Source: Capitulum mitella
Lineage: Eukaryota > Arthropoda > Thecostraca > Pollicipedomorpha > Pollicipedidae
Assembly: GCA_030062745.1 (NCBI GenBank)
Contig: CP099843.1
Coordinates: forward strand, 4,651,001 to 4,715,000
Reading direction: 5' to 3'
DNA: 64,000 nucleotides
In this document: positions 17,457 through 30,299 of the stretch, piece by piece
How positions within the stretch are numbered: position 1 is the stretch's first letter
Layout of the letters: each line of letters starts with the position of its first letter
Program-made: the position numbers and the translations under genes
Notes under the pieces: model-generated
What the model saw: the letters and a program-made list of their open reading frames with translations, nothing else
What the model was told of the DNA's origin: nothing
Databases searched by the model: none

Positions 17457-20400
17457 CTGGAAAGAACATAGGTTTTAGACTTAGCACGTAGAACTTCGTC
17501 TGAAAACAATAAACGAACACCAACGGACGGAGAGCCCAGACCGCGCTGAAAAATATGAAAACAATTTTCCCACACTGTTTCGCGAGCATATCACCAAATT
17601 TTGTGACTGTCGCCTTTATCAAGGCATTCGCCGGCGTTACACAGCGCGACCGTGCGGGAGGAGGCCATCCAAATAAGACCAGGTGGCTTTCCCGGGAGGC
17701 TTGGCCACCTGCGCCAACAATAACACCTGAGTAATTCGGGTTCTCGCCCACACAGCTGAACACAAACTGCAAGATCCCGAGAGACCCGAAGCCGAAGGCC
17801 TGGCACTGAGGCAGCCGTATGGGACCAGGGCAACTGTCATCCTGACCAACTCCAGCCTGACCATACATGACCCCAAAGACACCAAAATCAATAGCTATTC
17901 GGTGCAAACGCCGCGTTACGAACGTACCGTCGCACGCGAAATGAACATGATCCCGAAGAGATAATTTAGTCTTACAATCAGCCATTGCTGATAATCAGCT
18001 ACCCACATGTAACAAAGGACACCAAAGGTCGCGGCGAACAAAAAATAATTGTCCGCATGCCTGACGTCCAGCAACAGTACTGGGAATCAACGATGCGGAA
18101 TAACACACCGACACTGCACGAGTTATTTCCAGTTCACTTCGCAAGTTCAGTGGCCGTCATGCACGACACAAACACCATCCGAACGCCAGCCCGTCCCTCT
18201 CGGCGGTGTAACGCCCCTGGCGGCAGACCAGCCTGCCCGCCATCGCGCGGCCCCCGTAACAGGCTGGTCCAGCAGACGACTCTGTGCAAATATCCCGTGC
18301 GCTTACTCCATCCCACGTGACTGCGTCTAATCCGCATCACGTTACCAGATAAGTCTTCTCGTCCCTCTGTACCCACGCGCCCGTCACCGAGCTGGTAAGA
18401 ATGAACCTACATTACGTGCGAACCATCAGTCCCTGGTGCTCGTCAATCCGGAGCAAAAACGTTCCCGTCCGTTTCGCTCCATCCGCCCCGGCCTGGCCGT
18501 CCGCAGTTGGCCCCCACCGACCTTCGCCGTGTTCGTCGGTGAACTGGTACGCCTGCACCAGCCTCATGACTTCGTCCACTGACCGGCCCACCGGCAGGTC
18601 GTTGATGATGATCTGGCGCAGCGTGCTCGTGCCGTCAATGATGAACAGACCTGAAAACGGCGGCACGTGAGCGCCGGCCACGCGAAGCAACGCGGAAAGC
18701 ACTGACAGCAAACGTGCTGGACAGAGACGTTACTGCCGCATGGCATTCGGTCCCAGGCTTTGTGCAGAATCCCTGAGCTATCACTCTGTACAGGCTAGCT
18801 TTGCGGGACCACTTTTTCCGCGATAAGGTTGTCAATCGAGCATCAATACCAAGCTACGGGCGGTTATTGCAACATCCTTTGGTCGCCGCCACTCGTGCCA
18901 CAAAGCGAGGCGGAACAAAAAGCATGTCGTGTCAGCTCCGGTCTTCCTCATCCGCACCGCAATTACCAGGTGAATGGGTCAACCAGTCCATTTCATGACG
19001 GTCAATATCAGGCTACAATGTCGGTCAATGCAACCTTCACCGGCGTTCACCTGACTGCCAACCAATTCGCGAAGCCCCATTTCCGCAGACACACGCAGCC
19101 TTAAAGCGCCCAAGATGTCCTTATGGCAAAGCCTGCGTGTCAGGGTCACCTTAGCAGCAAAACATTGATCGGCGGCGGCAGTGAGGAGTAATTTCGTAAA
19201 TGCGAAATGGCCGTTCCGTGGGCAGTTAGCCCTAATTGGAAACGCTCCCATGTTTCCCGCGCCAAGCTTTCCGAGCTGATGACTGTAGAATAACATTAGG
19301 ACCGCGCTTTCAATTTCGTTCTTGACGCAAATATATTTCAAGCACTGTTAATCCTCCGACCACGAAATTCAAATCACCAGCAGCCGGGTACAATGCATGT
19401 CAAAACATCTTTAATCATGCTAAACTGGAGCTGTTCTTGATGCTCCCACTCCAACAAAAGGCTCAAAAATCACCGTAGAGGCGGATGTAGAGGTGAAATT
19501 ACATTCAGTGGCTGCCGGGAGTATCGTCTCAGGACCGTGGAGGTGATCAGCTTTCGGAGCAATTTTGTCTTCATTTGGACAATGGTGATAATGAACTTCG
19601 ACCACCTTATCATGTTACATGGATCACGTTAAACGTTCCTTCGCATTTCAATCAGCTGAAACAAAACCACAGGCGAAGAAGTCTGATTTTGACTTTTGAA
19701 CATCACCACTCCCCATGTTGCACAATAAAAACTGGCCGGCATCCTCAGCACCAAGGACGGAAAACGGTGTTGATATCTGGTGCTTAAGAACATCAGAAAA
19801 CATGTGCTCCAAAAACGCCTTATACTCCAAAAGTCTGATCTTGTGCCTCAATCAAAGAGTTACAATATAACACTCTTGATAAATTTCTAACTCTGTAAGG
19901 AAACGACTCTGTCTCCATTCAGTGAGAGGTAGGTTTGACGTCATAACTGTCTTACAACAAGAATGTCGCCAATTTAAACCAGCATTACTCTTTTCAAAAT
20001 TCTGTGTAAAAAGAAAATTACACTCCGACACCAGGAGCAAAAAACACATTGCCAACCCTGCTCAGTACAGATAGATCGGATTTAATGTAGCAAACATAAA
20101 AACGTACAACTGAGAGCAATCTCGAGGCATCTGGTTGGACGTGATTTTTCTGGTCTGGGTGAGCTGGAAAAGACCATCCCGATTACGAGAGCGCAGCCGA
20201 CACGACCAATGCTTACAAATAACGATTTAACCTATTCTGGCGCATAACTGAACACTCTTGCCACAGCTACCACACTCTTTTGGCGTCACAAGATCCACAC
20301 TCTGAACAACCATTTAAACCTAAAACGTTACAGATATTCCTCGGAGTTGTCCCATGCTGTCCGTCCTGGCAACACCAGCCGTAACACAGCACGCTCCCAC

Positions 20401-23174
20401 CAGACCCCACCTGCCAACTCGCGGTGGCGACACGGCTGAACGGGTAACTGGCTCGAGCGACCCAAAACCCATACACGGTAGGCGACGCTTCGAGATGAGA
20501 ACAAACGGTGCAGGCGTTATGTAAGCAACCAGGGTCCGAAAGCAAGAATGCTGATACGCACGAACTAGGCTGGGGGTTAGGAATCCGACATATGGTCGGC
20601 TGATAAAAGGTTGACGTGCTCGAAGTCTGCATTACATAAACAGAAGCCCCAGTCAACCCGACACGATTTCAACACGCCTGTCCTGGGAAAATATCACACG
20701 TTACCCCACGACCAGACGCTTATGACCATTCTGGTATGAGGGTAGGCCAGACGACGTCTGGTCCCTAAGCCTTGCAAACGGTACCTGACACTGCAACCGA
20801 TCACGGCTGGGCAACCGGTTTTTGTCGAATGTTGGAGGTGACCAGCCGACCGTTGGCAGAGCTAACACCACCCGGCGGTGATCTACCACCTCATCCCGGC
20901 AAAATCGACCCCGATGATTCCCCATCAAAAGTCCGAGAGCCGACGTTCCACTGCCCCGGCAGACGAGCCGGCTGCCGTGCCCGAGTCCGCTACGCTACTC
21001 ACCTCTGAACGGGATGCCCTCGTCCTCCTTGAGCACGCCGTAGGCGCGCGAGATGGCCATGCTCTTGTCGGCCAGCAGCGGGATGTCCATGGAGCCGAGG
21101 CCGCCCTCCTTGCGCGGCGTGTTGATCCAGGCCAGGTGGCAGAACTGCGAGTCGGTCGAGCAGGCCAGCACCTGCAACCAGAGCGTGCCGGCTTACGGAC
21201 GGGAACGACCGGCCGGCGAGGCGGCGCGCCTTCCCGGCCCGGCAGTCAGCGGGGCGAAAAAAAGGCATCACATTAGACACCGCTGGCAGCAGAAACGGTC
21301 ACCAATGAATGAAATCGGGGTCTTTACATTCCGCGAGAGCTGACCACGCCGCGTCCCGCACGCGGAGTTCATCCCGTGCGCTTCATCTGTTCGACCAGTT
21401 CGGCCGATTTCACGGCGGAGCGCCGCCAGTCGGCTCAGACCGGTACTAGCCAGGCGCGGTACCGGTCCAGGATTCCCACCGGATCAACGCCATTATCGCA
21501 CGGCGCTGAAACGCCTCACAGTCCGCCGAACGGGACAGGCAGGGGAGTGTCGCCACACGTGCCACACGTACCCCACCAAACGTCACGGTCAAGTCCGCCG
21601 CCCACGGGAAATTCCGCGCCCCATGGCAGCGGCGGCAGCACGTGCGCCGTGCCATCTCGTCCTCGGTAAGTGGATCAATGGCCAGCTAAGCGGCTATCCG
21701 ATGATCCGATTACGTGTCGGACGGACAGCAGGCGGCACAGGAAGAGATGGCCGGCGATAAAGCGGCCCGGGCGGCCTGTCAAACGGTACTGCACGGCATC
21801 GACCACCCAGATTATGTGGGGGGGGGGGGTAGATGGTTATCGATTAGTCAACGCGACTCTGCCGCGGCGAGGGGAATACGTCCCGACAATAGACTCCAGC
21901 TGGCGGGAGTCGGTCGCTGAGATATAAGGCTGATCAATCGATGGCCCGGCCACCAGCGCGCCGTCGGCCGCGTCAGGGAATTTAACTCTCTGCTGCTTCC
22001 ACATATGACACTAGCGAGCTGCAGGCTCCCAAATGCCCAAGCTCCCGACGCCTTATCACCTGCTTCGGCCAAACGTCGCACTCCGGGGTCCATGGGCCGA
22101 CCCGGCCCACCGCCGCCGCCGCGCCGCCGCCCAGTCGTGACCCGTCCAGCCACGGCCGGCCAGGCGCGCTAACTCTGCGGCCGCGGCAGCCGCAGAGGGC
22201 GGCGCCCAGGCACGGGAGCATGCCGCCGGGCCGGTTACGTAAGGCGCCGCCGCCGGCGCAGAACCGCCGCCGGGCACGGCCGATCACGGCGCTCCCGGCG
22301 CCCCGGCCGCTGGCCGGGCACGCGCCAGGCCGCCCGGCGGGGTGCAGCGGTCAGCCGCCCACGCCGGACGGCCGGGCCGACTCTGCAGCGCCTCAGGCCG
22401 GCCGCGGACCTGACGCGATCTGGCCAGATGGCGACCGTCGGACCTGCGACTCGACGGCGCGATCTGGACAGACGCCGCAGGGGAGCCGCGCCATGAACGA
22501 CAAAGTCGAGGGAGGGAACGGGCACCACGACTGCGTGGTCGTGCGGCAGATGACGGGGCTCTGTCCACTGTCCGACAGCGGACGGCAACATGGCCACGGC
22601 CGGCCGCTGGCGGGCCGTCAGAACAGGACCTCGCGTCGCCGAGACTGCTTATATTTACAGGGTTCACACGACACGCGGCAGATCACAGGGATAAAAAAGA
22701 GTCCATAGCATCAGCAGCAGCATATCCTAAACAGGACACATCCGGTCGGCTGTTTGCATACAGAGAAGACTAAATCTGGACCGCAGTATTATTGTGACCT
22801 AGTTCTAACGAACCCCACGGCGCCACAAATCAGCTCCAGACATTCGGGCTCAGAAACCCTGGCACTCGAAAGAATAAACTTGTCATCGGACACCACAGTG
22901 TGCATGATCCACGGCCACATATCAGATGACAACACCAGATTCCACGTCGCTTTCGATGAAGACTCACCTCACAGTTGATGTCGCGGAACTTCTTGGCCGC
23001 GTCGCTGAACGCGATGATCTCGGTGGGGCAGACGAAGGTGAAGTCGAGCGGGTAGAAGAAGAGCACCACGTACTTGCCCTTGTAGTCGTCGAGGCTGATC
23101 TCCTTGAATTCGCCGTCCACGACCGCCTGGCACTTGAAGTAGGGCGCCGGCTGCTGGGGCTGGGGGCACGGCAT
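17371..23174 (-). CDS. Prx1: Typical 2-Cys peroxiredoxin (Prx1/2, Jafrac1-like)
   Basis: Thioredoxin-dependent peroxidase that reduces hydrogen peroxide and organic hydroperoxides, expected to be cytosolic. Coding exons on the - strand are 23174-22968, 21171-21003, 18650-18522 and 17456-17371. All junctions are GT-AG with consistent phases, giving 196 residues, the normal family length. The peroxidatic cysteine is C49 in DFTFVCPTE. The resolving cysteine is C170 in [14 protein letters not shown] at 92-95 and a C-terminal YF at 191-192 are the features linked to hyperoxidation sensitivity. [10 protein letters not shown] and [11 protein letters not shown] are also conserved. The Met start in [11 protein letters not shown] aligns with insect cytosolic peroxiredoxins starting MPxLxxPAP. 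The first coding exon begins at 23183 after ttcag, nine in-frame bases before the ATG, so an upstream exon exists. A leader-bearing isoform cannot be excluded. Confidence 0.95.
18522..18650 (-). CDS. Prx1: Peroxiredoxin exon 3
   Basis: Acceptor tttcag, donor g|gtcggt, phase 1 at both ends. It encodes [20 protein letters not shown] and [20 protein letters not shown]. The gtcggt donor departs from gtragt at +3 and +4, but the phase and the protein match are exact. Confidence 0.93.
18651..21002 (-). other. Peroxiredoxin intron 2
   Basis: 2.35-kb intron without recognised exons. It contains one copy (about 19765-20062) of a dispersed repeat that recurs upstream of the gene. Confidence 0.6.
19765..20062 (+). 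repeat. Dispersed ~300-bp repeat, copy 1
   Basis: Matches 25275-25582 in the same orientation through gaacaycagaaaa, gctccaaaaac, cttgtgcct, ctgtctccatt, aattacactccgacacca and ccaaccctg, at perhaps 75-80 percent identity by eye. It has no coding capacity and may be a non-autonomous element. Confidence 0.75.
21003..21171 (-). CDS. Prx1: Peroxiredoxin exon 2
   Basis: Acceptor tgcag, donor g|gtgagt, ends in phase 1. It encodes [20 protein letters not shown] and [17 protein letters not shown], close to insect cytosolic peroxiredoxins. Confidence 0.95.
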
Positions 23175-23183
23175 CTTGACGCA
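22968..23183 (-). CDS. Prx1: Peroxiredoxin exon 1 (start codon, peroxidatic Cys)
   Basis: The exon begins at 23183 after an AG at 23185-23184. The ATG is at 23174-23172, preceded by tgcgtcaag, and the exon ends at GAG before gtgagt (phase 0). It holds [22 protein letters not shown]. Extra cysteines C3 and C15 are present besides C49 and C68. Confidence 0.93.
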
Positions 23184-25274
23184 CTGAAATCAGAGGTCGG
23201 CAGCTGGTTACCACGCCGCCGGCGTCAGTGCATGGAACTGTCACCATCTTCCGCTGGTGGTCGGCCGGCTGTGTTGGCACGGCATGCATGCCCGCGCAGA
23301 GTGGTGCGGACTGTAACTCGGACTAATATTTCAGAACTTTCGCAGAAAAGTTAGCGAAACAGGACGTCGCAGAACAGACAGACAAGAAGCCATTACTCTT
23401 GAGTTGTTCGCACGACCCCAAATAAAGTTTTGGAGAAAAAGCCGAATATTCCATTCAAAGGAAAAAATAAGAGCCAAGCCTGTCCTTGAAAACTTTCGGA
23501 CGAGAATTTTCGTCAACTATTCCATTAAGTCAACTCTCTTAGAGGAACATCGCCCCGTGACAACCTTAAACCACGCTAGAAAAAGGACACCATACCACAA
23601 TCAATTTTAAATCCACGAGAAATTGCATGCACGTGTAGATAACCGCCTCTCGAACGTCGTATTACATAAACAAGGACAGCCGGAGACGCCGGCCGGCCGG
23701 CCGGCCGGACGCCCCGAAAGACGTCGTGATCGCAGTAACGATCCGACTCCTGGCCCGGCCACCGGAGCCACCTGCACCTCCGGCCGCGGCGGCCGACTAA
23801 AATCGATGATCGGCAGGCGGCGTGAGCTCGGGACGGCTCTCTGGATGTCCCGGGCGCTGCTCCGGCCGCGGGCCACTCCGACGCGAGAAGGCCGTCCACC
23901 GCGCCCGACGACCCGACGACCGCCGGTGGCGATCACCCGCCGAAGCCGCCCACTGGGCAGGGAAGGCGTCCGAATCGATGTCCAGATTCAGATGAGCCCG
24001 TCAAGCGCCGCCGCCCTCCGGCGTCTCAGCTGGGCGGTGCGAGGGCCCGAAACCCGCTCCCGGCCGGCCCGCGGGCCGACAAGTGCGCCGTCAGTGCTGC
24101 CAGCAGTCGGCCGAGTCGATTACGACCGACGCAAGTGTTCGGCCGCCGTCGGCGCCGTCGCAGCTGTCGCCGACGCCGGTGTTGACCGTCGTCACACGAG
24201 GCGTGCGTCGCCGGCCGGCGCGCGGCCGCCGTGGGGAGGGGTGCGCGCCGGCCGGCCGGGCCTACCCCAACACGGCGGCCGGAGACCGTCCGGTACGGCC
24301 GGCCGCACGGACACGAGTACACGGACGGAGCGGCGAACCGGCGAGTCATCGCCGATGACTGGCCGGCTCCGGCTGTTGTGAGCCAATTTTCCAGAGACTG
24401 AACAGTTGTGAGCAAGAAGAAGCTGCTCCATGACCACAGGGCTCCCACTGCAAACATCACGATCGACACCCTTCCGTCTTCTAGCAGTGGAGCGAACAAA
24501 GCGGAATGGATCCCCAGAACCTTTCGACGGCGATTCCAGACCCCACGCCAAGTGGCCGAGGCAGGGAAATTTGTCGTCCAACATTACAACTGCCAACAAA
24601 AACGCTCGAGCAGCTCCGGCGACACCGTGACGTGGTAAGCCGCGTCTCCAGACGGCATCTCCGAGCACCTCTACAGGACAGCTTGATCACCGACCGCCCA
24701 CGGGGCGTCGGCGACCGACGGCGACGACCGGTGACGGCCGACCAGCCACCGCTGACGCCGCTGTTTACCACCGACGAATGACGAATGACGACGCGCGCCG
24801 ACGGTTGACAGCTGACGCGGCGGCGACGACTGGGCGTCCGCGGGGCCGGTTCGCCGCAGGCCCGCGGGCCCTCCGCCGCCGCCCCGGCGACCGCCGCGAC
24901 ATCAGCCGTTACCGCGCCGCTAATGGTCACAATGGCTCATCCATCAGACGCACGGAGCGTGGGAGAAACCGGCCCCGGCCCGCCCGGGGCGATTTCCCGC
25001 CCTCACACAGACGAGGCGCGCCGACCCGCCGCGGCGTGGCGGACGGCAGAGGCCGAGAACGAAAGGAGGCGCGACCACGACAAACGACCGTCATCAACCG
25101 ACGGCCCACACCACGCGCTGCAACCGCATCTGACGGCATCAATAACCGCGAGGGGCATGGCACCCCAATTGGCGCTTTGTGTGCGCGTGAAAATCGCTTA
25201 CAGACAATCGCCGGGTACATATTTCAATCTGAGAAAATTTCGTCGGGCGGAGGCAAGGTTGGAAAATGTGTTGT

Positions 25275-25582
25275 TTCGGTGTTGAAGAACACCAGAAAAT
25301 ATATGCTCCAAAAACATTTTATGCCCCAAAAACATTTTATGCTCCAAAAGTTTAGTCTTGTGCCTCGATCAAAAAGCTACATTATAACCATGTCGACAAA
25401 GTCCTAACTTTGCAAAAAAATGACTGTCTCCATTTAGTAAGAAGCAGATCTGATGTCCATAACTGACTTACAGCAAAAACGCCAACTTAAACCAGTATTA
25501 CTTTTTGCGAAGTTTCGCACACCGTAACAGAAATTACACTCCGACACCAAAACAAAACCCAAATTTCCAACCCTGGGCGGGG
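25275..25582 (+). repeat. Dispersed ~300-bp repeat, copy 2
   Basis: Second copy of the element at 19765-20062. This copy carries a short local expansion, with ttatgcyccaaaaaca present in adjacent copies at about 25306-25350. Confidence 0.75.
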
Positions 25583-25894
25583 GTCACGGGCTCCAAGCGT
25601 ATCTATTCAAGTACACACCAGCCACCAATGTTTCAAGATACTACCTTTCCAAAAACAAACTTCGCGGGCATCAATCAGAGTGCCGTCACACACGACTAAA
25701 GCTCGAGGATAAACTGCTTTTAGAATGACGAAGGGCAGCAAGGACATCGGCCACCACGCGCCCAAATTTTCCCGGAAGCCTTCTTAAGCGCTGGAAACGT
25801 AACGTCTACGGCGCTGGCCGTTCGGCAGGAGTCAGAGCGGCACCGGCACGTCACGCCCAGGACGTCCGCCCTCGGCGGCCTCTCCGGCGGCCCG

Positions 25895-25898
25895 GACC

Positions 25899-25931
<33 letters not shown>
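25895..25931. repeat. (CCG)n microsatellite
   Basis: About eleven uninterrupted gcc/ccg triplets within a GC-rich block. Confidence 0.9.
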
Positions 25932-25932
<1 letters not shown>

Positions 25933-28040
25933 ACGGCCGGCCAACCGTGGGAACAAGCTCTGCCGCCGAACGCCACCGACCGACGAGCCGGCGGTGGGCG
26001 GCGGCCGCGGATAACGGCGGACCGGGGAACCGCCGCGGAACGGAGAGCACGGAGAAAACGGCGGAATTACGGCGACCGTCGAGAACGGCCACAGGACGAC
26101 GGCCGCACGCCACAGCACGGCGCGGCGAAACGGTCACAAGAGACGGCGGGACCAGTAGCGGCTGAGAGGCCAAGTCACGTTAAACCAAAGCACGTGCGTC
26201 GAAACCAAAGCAGTCGGTGCCGTCCGCGTGAGGCACAATCAGCAATGATCTTTCCACCGTCGATTCCTCCGCCGCCAAGGTAGCGTTCACTTCATCATCC
26301 ATTCAGTTTCATCCTTCATCTGCATTCTCCCCAGTCATGTTTACTCACACCCGCGAGGACGCACGATCCCTCCGCGACGTTGGAGTCTGTACCTGACCCA
26401 GGTCCCCCCCCCCCCCAATGTAATGACAGCGAACAATCTGTCTTCCTCCCATGAGGCGACAGCTCACCGTTTGTCTCGCGCACACGGCTCGTCGTCACGT
26501 GACCGCGCCGCCGGCCGGCCTGCCGCCACCCTCGGCAGCCCGCCCGGCCCGCTGGAATGCGTAACGAGGCGGCGGACGGCGCGGCAGGCGCGGTCGGCCG
26601 CCGCCATCAGCGTAATTACCGGAGCCGGCGGGTCGGCGCGGGGGCGGCAGCGGCAGCGCCTGCGCCGGAGCCGGCCGCTCTCTCGCCGCCGCCGGCGCCG
26701 TCAGGGGCGACCTCCGACCCGCCGCGGCCGGCCATTGTTTATCGCCGGCGACGGGACGCACGGCGGGACGCGCGCCGCGCCGCAGCGCCGCCCCGTGCGC
26801 CGCCATCGCCGCCACGTGGTCCTCGCGGGACGGACAGCAGGCGCGGGTCGCCGTGAGATCCGGCCGCGGCGGACGGACAGAAGCCGGCCGGGTCGGGAGA
26901 CCAGTCTGGTACCGGTGACGGCTTCGGGCGCGGGCCTGTCGCGAGGCCCAATGAGGTCGTGAGCTGCCCTCTGTCGCCCGTGATCACCGGCGGCTCGGCA
27001 GGGCGCGCGAAATCGAGCACGGGGTCCAATGTTCATGTTTGTTTTCGGCATGTGATCCCTGCTCGTACTATGTCCGGGCGTTATCACATTCCTAACGGCC
27101 TTGTTGGACCCCACGTGATGCTGACCTTAACTCAAGATTTTTTGTACTGTCAACACAGGCTTAAGCGATAACAGCTGACTGTTGTTTTTTTCAAGGAAGA
27201 CGCGGTCATTCTGAAGATCAAGAAGCTGTGCGGCAGGCCACGTATTACAGACTACTGCCCATACAAATTTCAAACATTAATAATATCACAACTGTTAGTA
27301 CTACCATTTATAACTACTGTTACGTGAGTTAATGTTGTGATTTTGATTACTGTTATTATTATTTTGCGCTTGTTGAAATGAATGAGACATCATTACGAAA
27401 AGACAAGAAGAGTGCTGACTACATGTGCCAGCATTAAAAGTGGTAATCATACATCTGCAGGCAGTACAAAATCAATCACTCTGAATCGTGTTCACATAAC
27501 TTACGAGCCGCAATGGTCTGTTCACATGCAAGCTGAAACAACAGACAGTACTACATACATTGACAACGCATATTTGGTGGTGCAATGACAGGTTATGCAA
27601 GGACGCCCACTTATGTAACGGACGTCGTCTACGCACGAGGAAGGCATGTCCATCGACGACTGAGGGCGCTTCGTCATTAAACCGGCCTGGCAACTGCACA
27701 AAACCTCGCAGATGCCCACAGCGAAGCTCGACCAGAAACAAGCCTCCGCCTCCTCGTCGCAGATTCCCCGATTCCCCGCCAGCGGACTCGCTCAGCGCGT
27801 GCGTGGCGACGCTTCAGACGGCACGCGCCCGGTGCAGGGTCGGCGTCGGGCTCACGTCCAGATAGTCCCGAGTCAACACTTCCCCGGCCAGGCGGAGGCC
27901 CGCCGGCCGGATCGAGCGCGGCCTATCAGGACCGCCGGTCCTCGAGGAGCGCCGACTCGGCGCCGATAGCCGGCCGAGAGCCTCGGACGACAATCGAGAC
28001 CGCGCCGATAACGTCCCACGGCGTCCGGGGCTCCGGCAGA

Positions 28041-28235
28041 CGGCCTGCTGGTGCCGGCAACTGAGACCCCTCGGAGCCGGGCCTACCAGAGTCGGCCCAC
28101 CGGAGCCTGTCAACACGGCCTGCTGGTGCCGGCAACTGACTGAGACCCCTCGGAGCCGGGCCGTCAAAGCGTCGGCCCACCGGAGCCTGTCAACACGGCC
28201 TGCTGGTGCCGGCAACTGACTGAGACCTCTTGAAA
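28041..28235. repeat. Three-copy 75-80-bp tandem repeat
   Basis: The segment cggcctgctggtgccggcaa starts at about 28041, 28116 and 28196. It is separated by conserved cggagccgggc and gtcggcccaccggagcctgt blocks. The last copy is truncated. Confidence 0.85.
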
Positions 28236-29394
28236 GCCGGGCGTGACAAAATATCCCAAACCTCGCGGACGCCGAGAGACGGACGCGAAGAGACGCGGCT
28301 GGAAACGACGCATTAGAAGATGTGTGGGAGCCACATGCGTCAGAAATTACCGCCTGCGCTTCTTTTTAACTGCTGCCCCACAGTTACATAACTCGACTTA
28401 AAATAGATCTGGCAATGACGAACGTTAACGTTTGCACCAGCACAGACATTCCAACGTTCTTTAGCATTCTTGGGTCAATACGCCTCAACACCATGCATTA
28501 AGGGCCATTATGCTCTCCCGAAACTCGGAATCACTGACCACTTCCACTGCAAACTGAATGCTGTCTCGCCATAACAAAAACCGCAAACGCAAAAAACCGG
28601 TTCGAGTCCCCCTCCCCTCCTCCCCGTATGGAAGAGAGCTCGTTGCTACCTGTCACCCCGAGGTTCAGCGAAAAAAAAATTGCAGCACTGTTTCACCCGC
28701 CGCCGACCACCACCCGCAGCTGAGTCACAAGCTGGCACCGGTCTCATTCTCCGCCGGCCGCCGGGCCGCCCAGCAGTCTACCGCCGCTCCGGAGTCCCAT
28801 TCGAGAACTGACATACCGATGCCGCAGTCGACAACAGACTTCCCGGTTTACTCGGTGGCGGCCAACGCTTAAAACGGCGCTCGACAGAAGGGCCCACTTC
28901 GGCGCAGGTCAACAGCGTTGGCCTCTTGGGCGCCAGAGGCCACCCAGTACATCAAGACGTCAGTTCTCGAACGAATCCCACGATTCGGTGGCTGAAAAAC
29001 CTGCCCGGCGCCGCGGGCGTCCGACAACAGCACGTGCGGCCGCCCGGCGGTATGTCCGGACGACCGGTCCGCACGGAGGGAGCGGTCTGCGGCGCCGACC
29101 GCGGCCACGCCGGGCATGGCCGGTCCGTCGCCGGCCGCAGGAGCGAACCAGCGTCTCGCGCTCTGACCCGGCCAGGCTGAGATCGGCCGCCTCAGAACTA
29201 CCACCGTCAAAACCCCGACGCCGCCGGCCCGCACCGGGCGGAAAGGCCGGACCCCGGCGTCACGATCAATTTCGCCGCGTTAGCCTCGCGCCTGCTCCAG
29301 CGAGCGCTCTCCCGGCTCCGACCCCGGCGGGTTTGAGGGCCGGCAGCCGGGTCGCCGAACGCCCGCCGTCGAGACGCCGCTGGGCGCATCAGAC

Positions 29395-29465
29395 GACGAC
29401 GGCGGCGGCGGCGGGCGGCGGGCGGCGGGCGGCGGCCGGCGGCCGGCGGCCGGCTGCCGGCCGGC
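29395..29465. repeat. GGGCGGC / CCGGCGG low-complexity repeat
   Basis: Runs of ggcggcggcgggcggcgggcggcggg followed by ccggcggccgg units; it is extremely GC-rich and G-tract bearing on the + strand. Confidence 0.8.
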
Positions 29466-30299
29466 TCCCTCGGCCTCCTGGCCCGCGTCCACGCACGCGG
29501 CGGCGACGCCAAACGCCGGGTCAGCGCCCGAGCCGAGGAGCCAGCCGCTCCCACGGCGCCCAGGCGCCGCCGCCGGCCCCCGGGCCGCCGGCCGGCGGCA
29601 CGGGGGCAGACGGGCGCCCGCCGCCGCTCAGGGTCGATATCCGACACCCGGCCGGCGGCGGTGGCAAGTGGCCCGCCGACATCCGGTGCCGGCTACCAAA
29701 CGCCCGGTCGATGGCGGCCACACGGACAACCAGCCCGCACCAGAGCACGGTCACACGAAGCACTCGCAGGCGCACAGAACACCGCCTGCGCACGCGGCGC
29801 CGGCGGCCGGCGCGGCCGCCCGGCGGTCCTACCTTCTCCCCGCCTGGCGCCACGCCGAGTGGAGACCGCCGCTCGTTGCCGACTGAGCCGCCCGACGCCG
29901 GCCGTCGGCGGCGCCGCGGGCTGTGACGTCACGCGTTACGCAAGGCGCCGGCCGGCAGGCGGCGGCCCGCCATGGGCCGCCAGATGAGCGGGCGGCGCCA
30001 ACCCCCGGGCTGACTCACTCGTTCCGGAACCGCCGCGGCGGCCCGGTCCGTCCACCGGCCGGCAGACTGGTTTGCGGGAGGTAAACAAACTGCGACGTCG
30101 GCCATTCAAACCCGACCCGGCGGCCCGCCGTGATGACGCGGGCCCAGATATTCGGAATTCCGCCGGGGCGACCGCGACCTGTGCAGACAGGTAGCGTGGC
30201 GAGCCGTCTGCAGCGCACGGGACCGTCAGCACAAACGGCGCATTGCTGATCGTCCGCCCGCTCAACAGCCTGAGTGGAAATTCACGCGATGACTTGGTT

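Noticed and set aside
28988..29926. 312-codon Arg/Pro-rich open frame
   Set aside because: GC-rich low-complexity sequence with few chances for stops; similar frames are open on the opposite strand.
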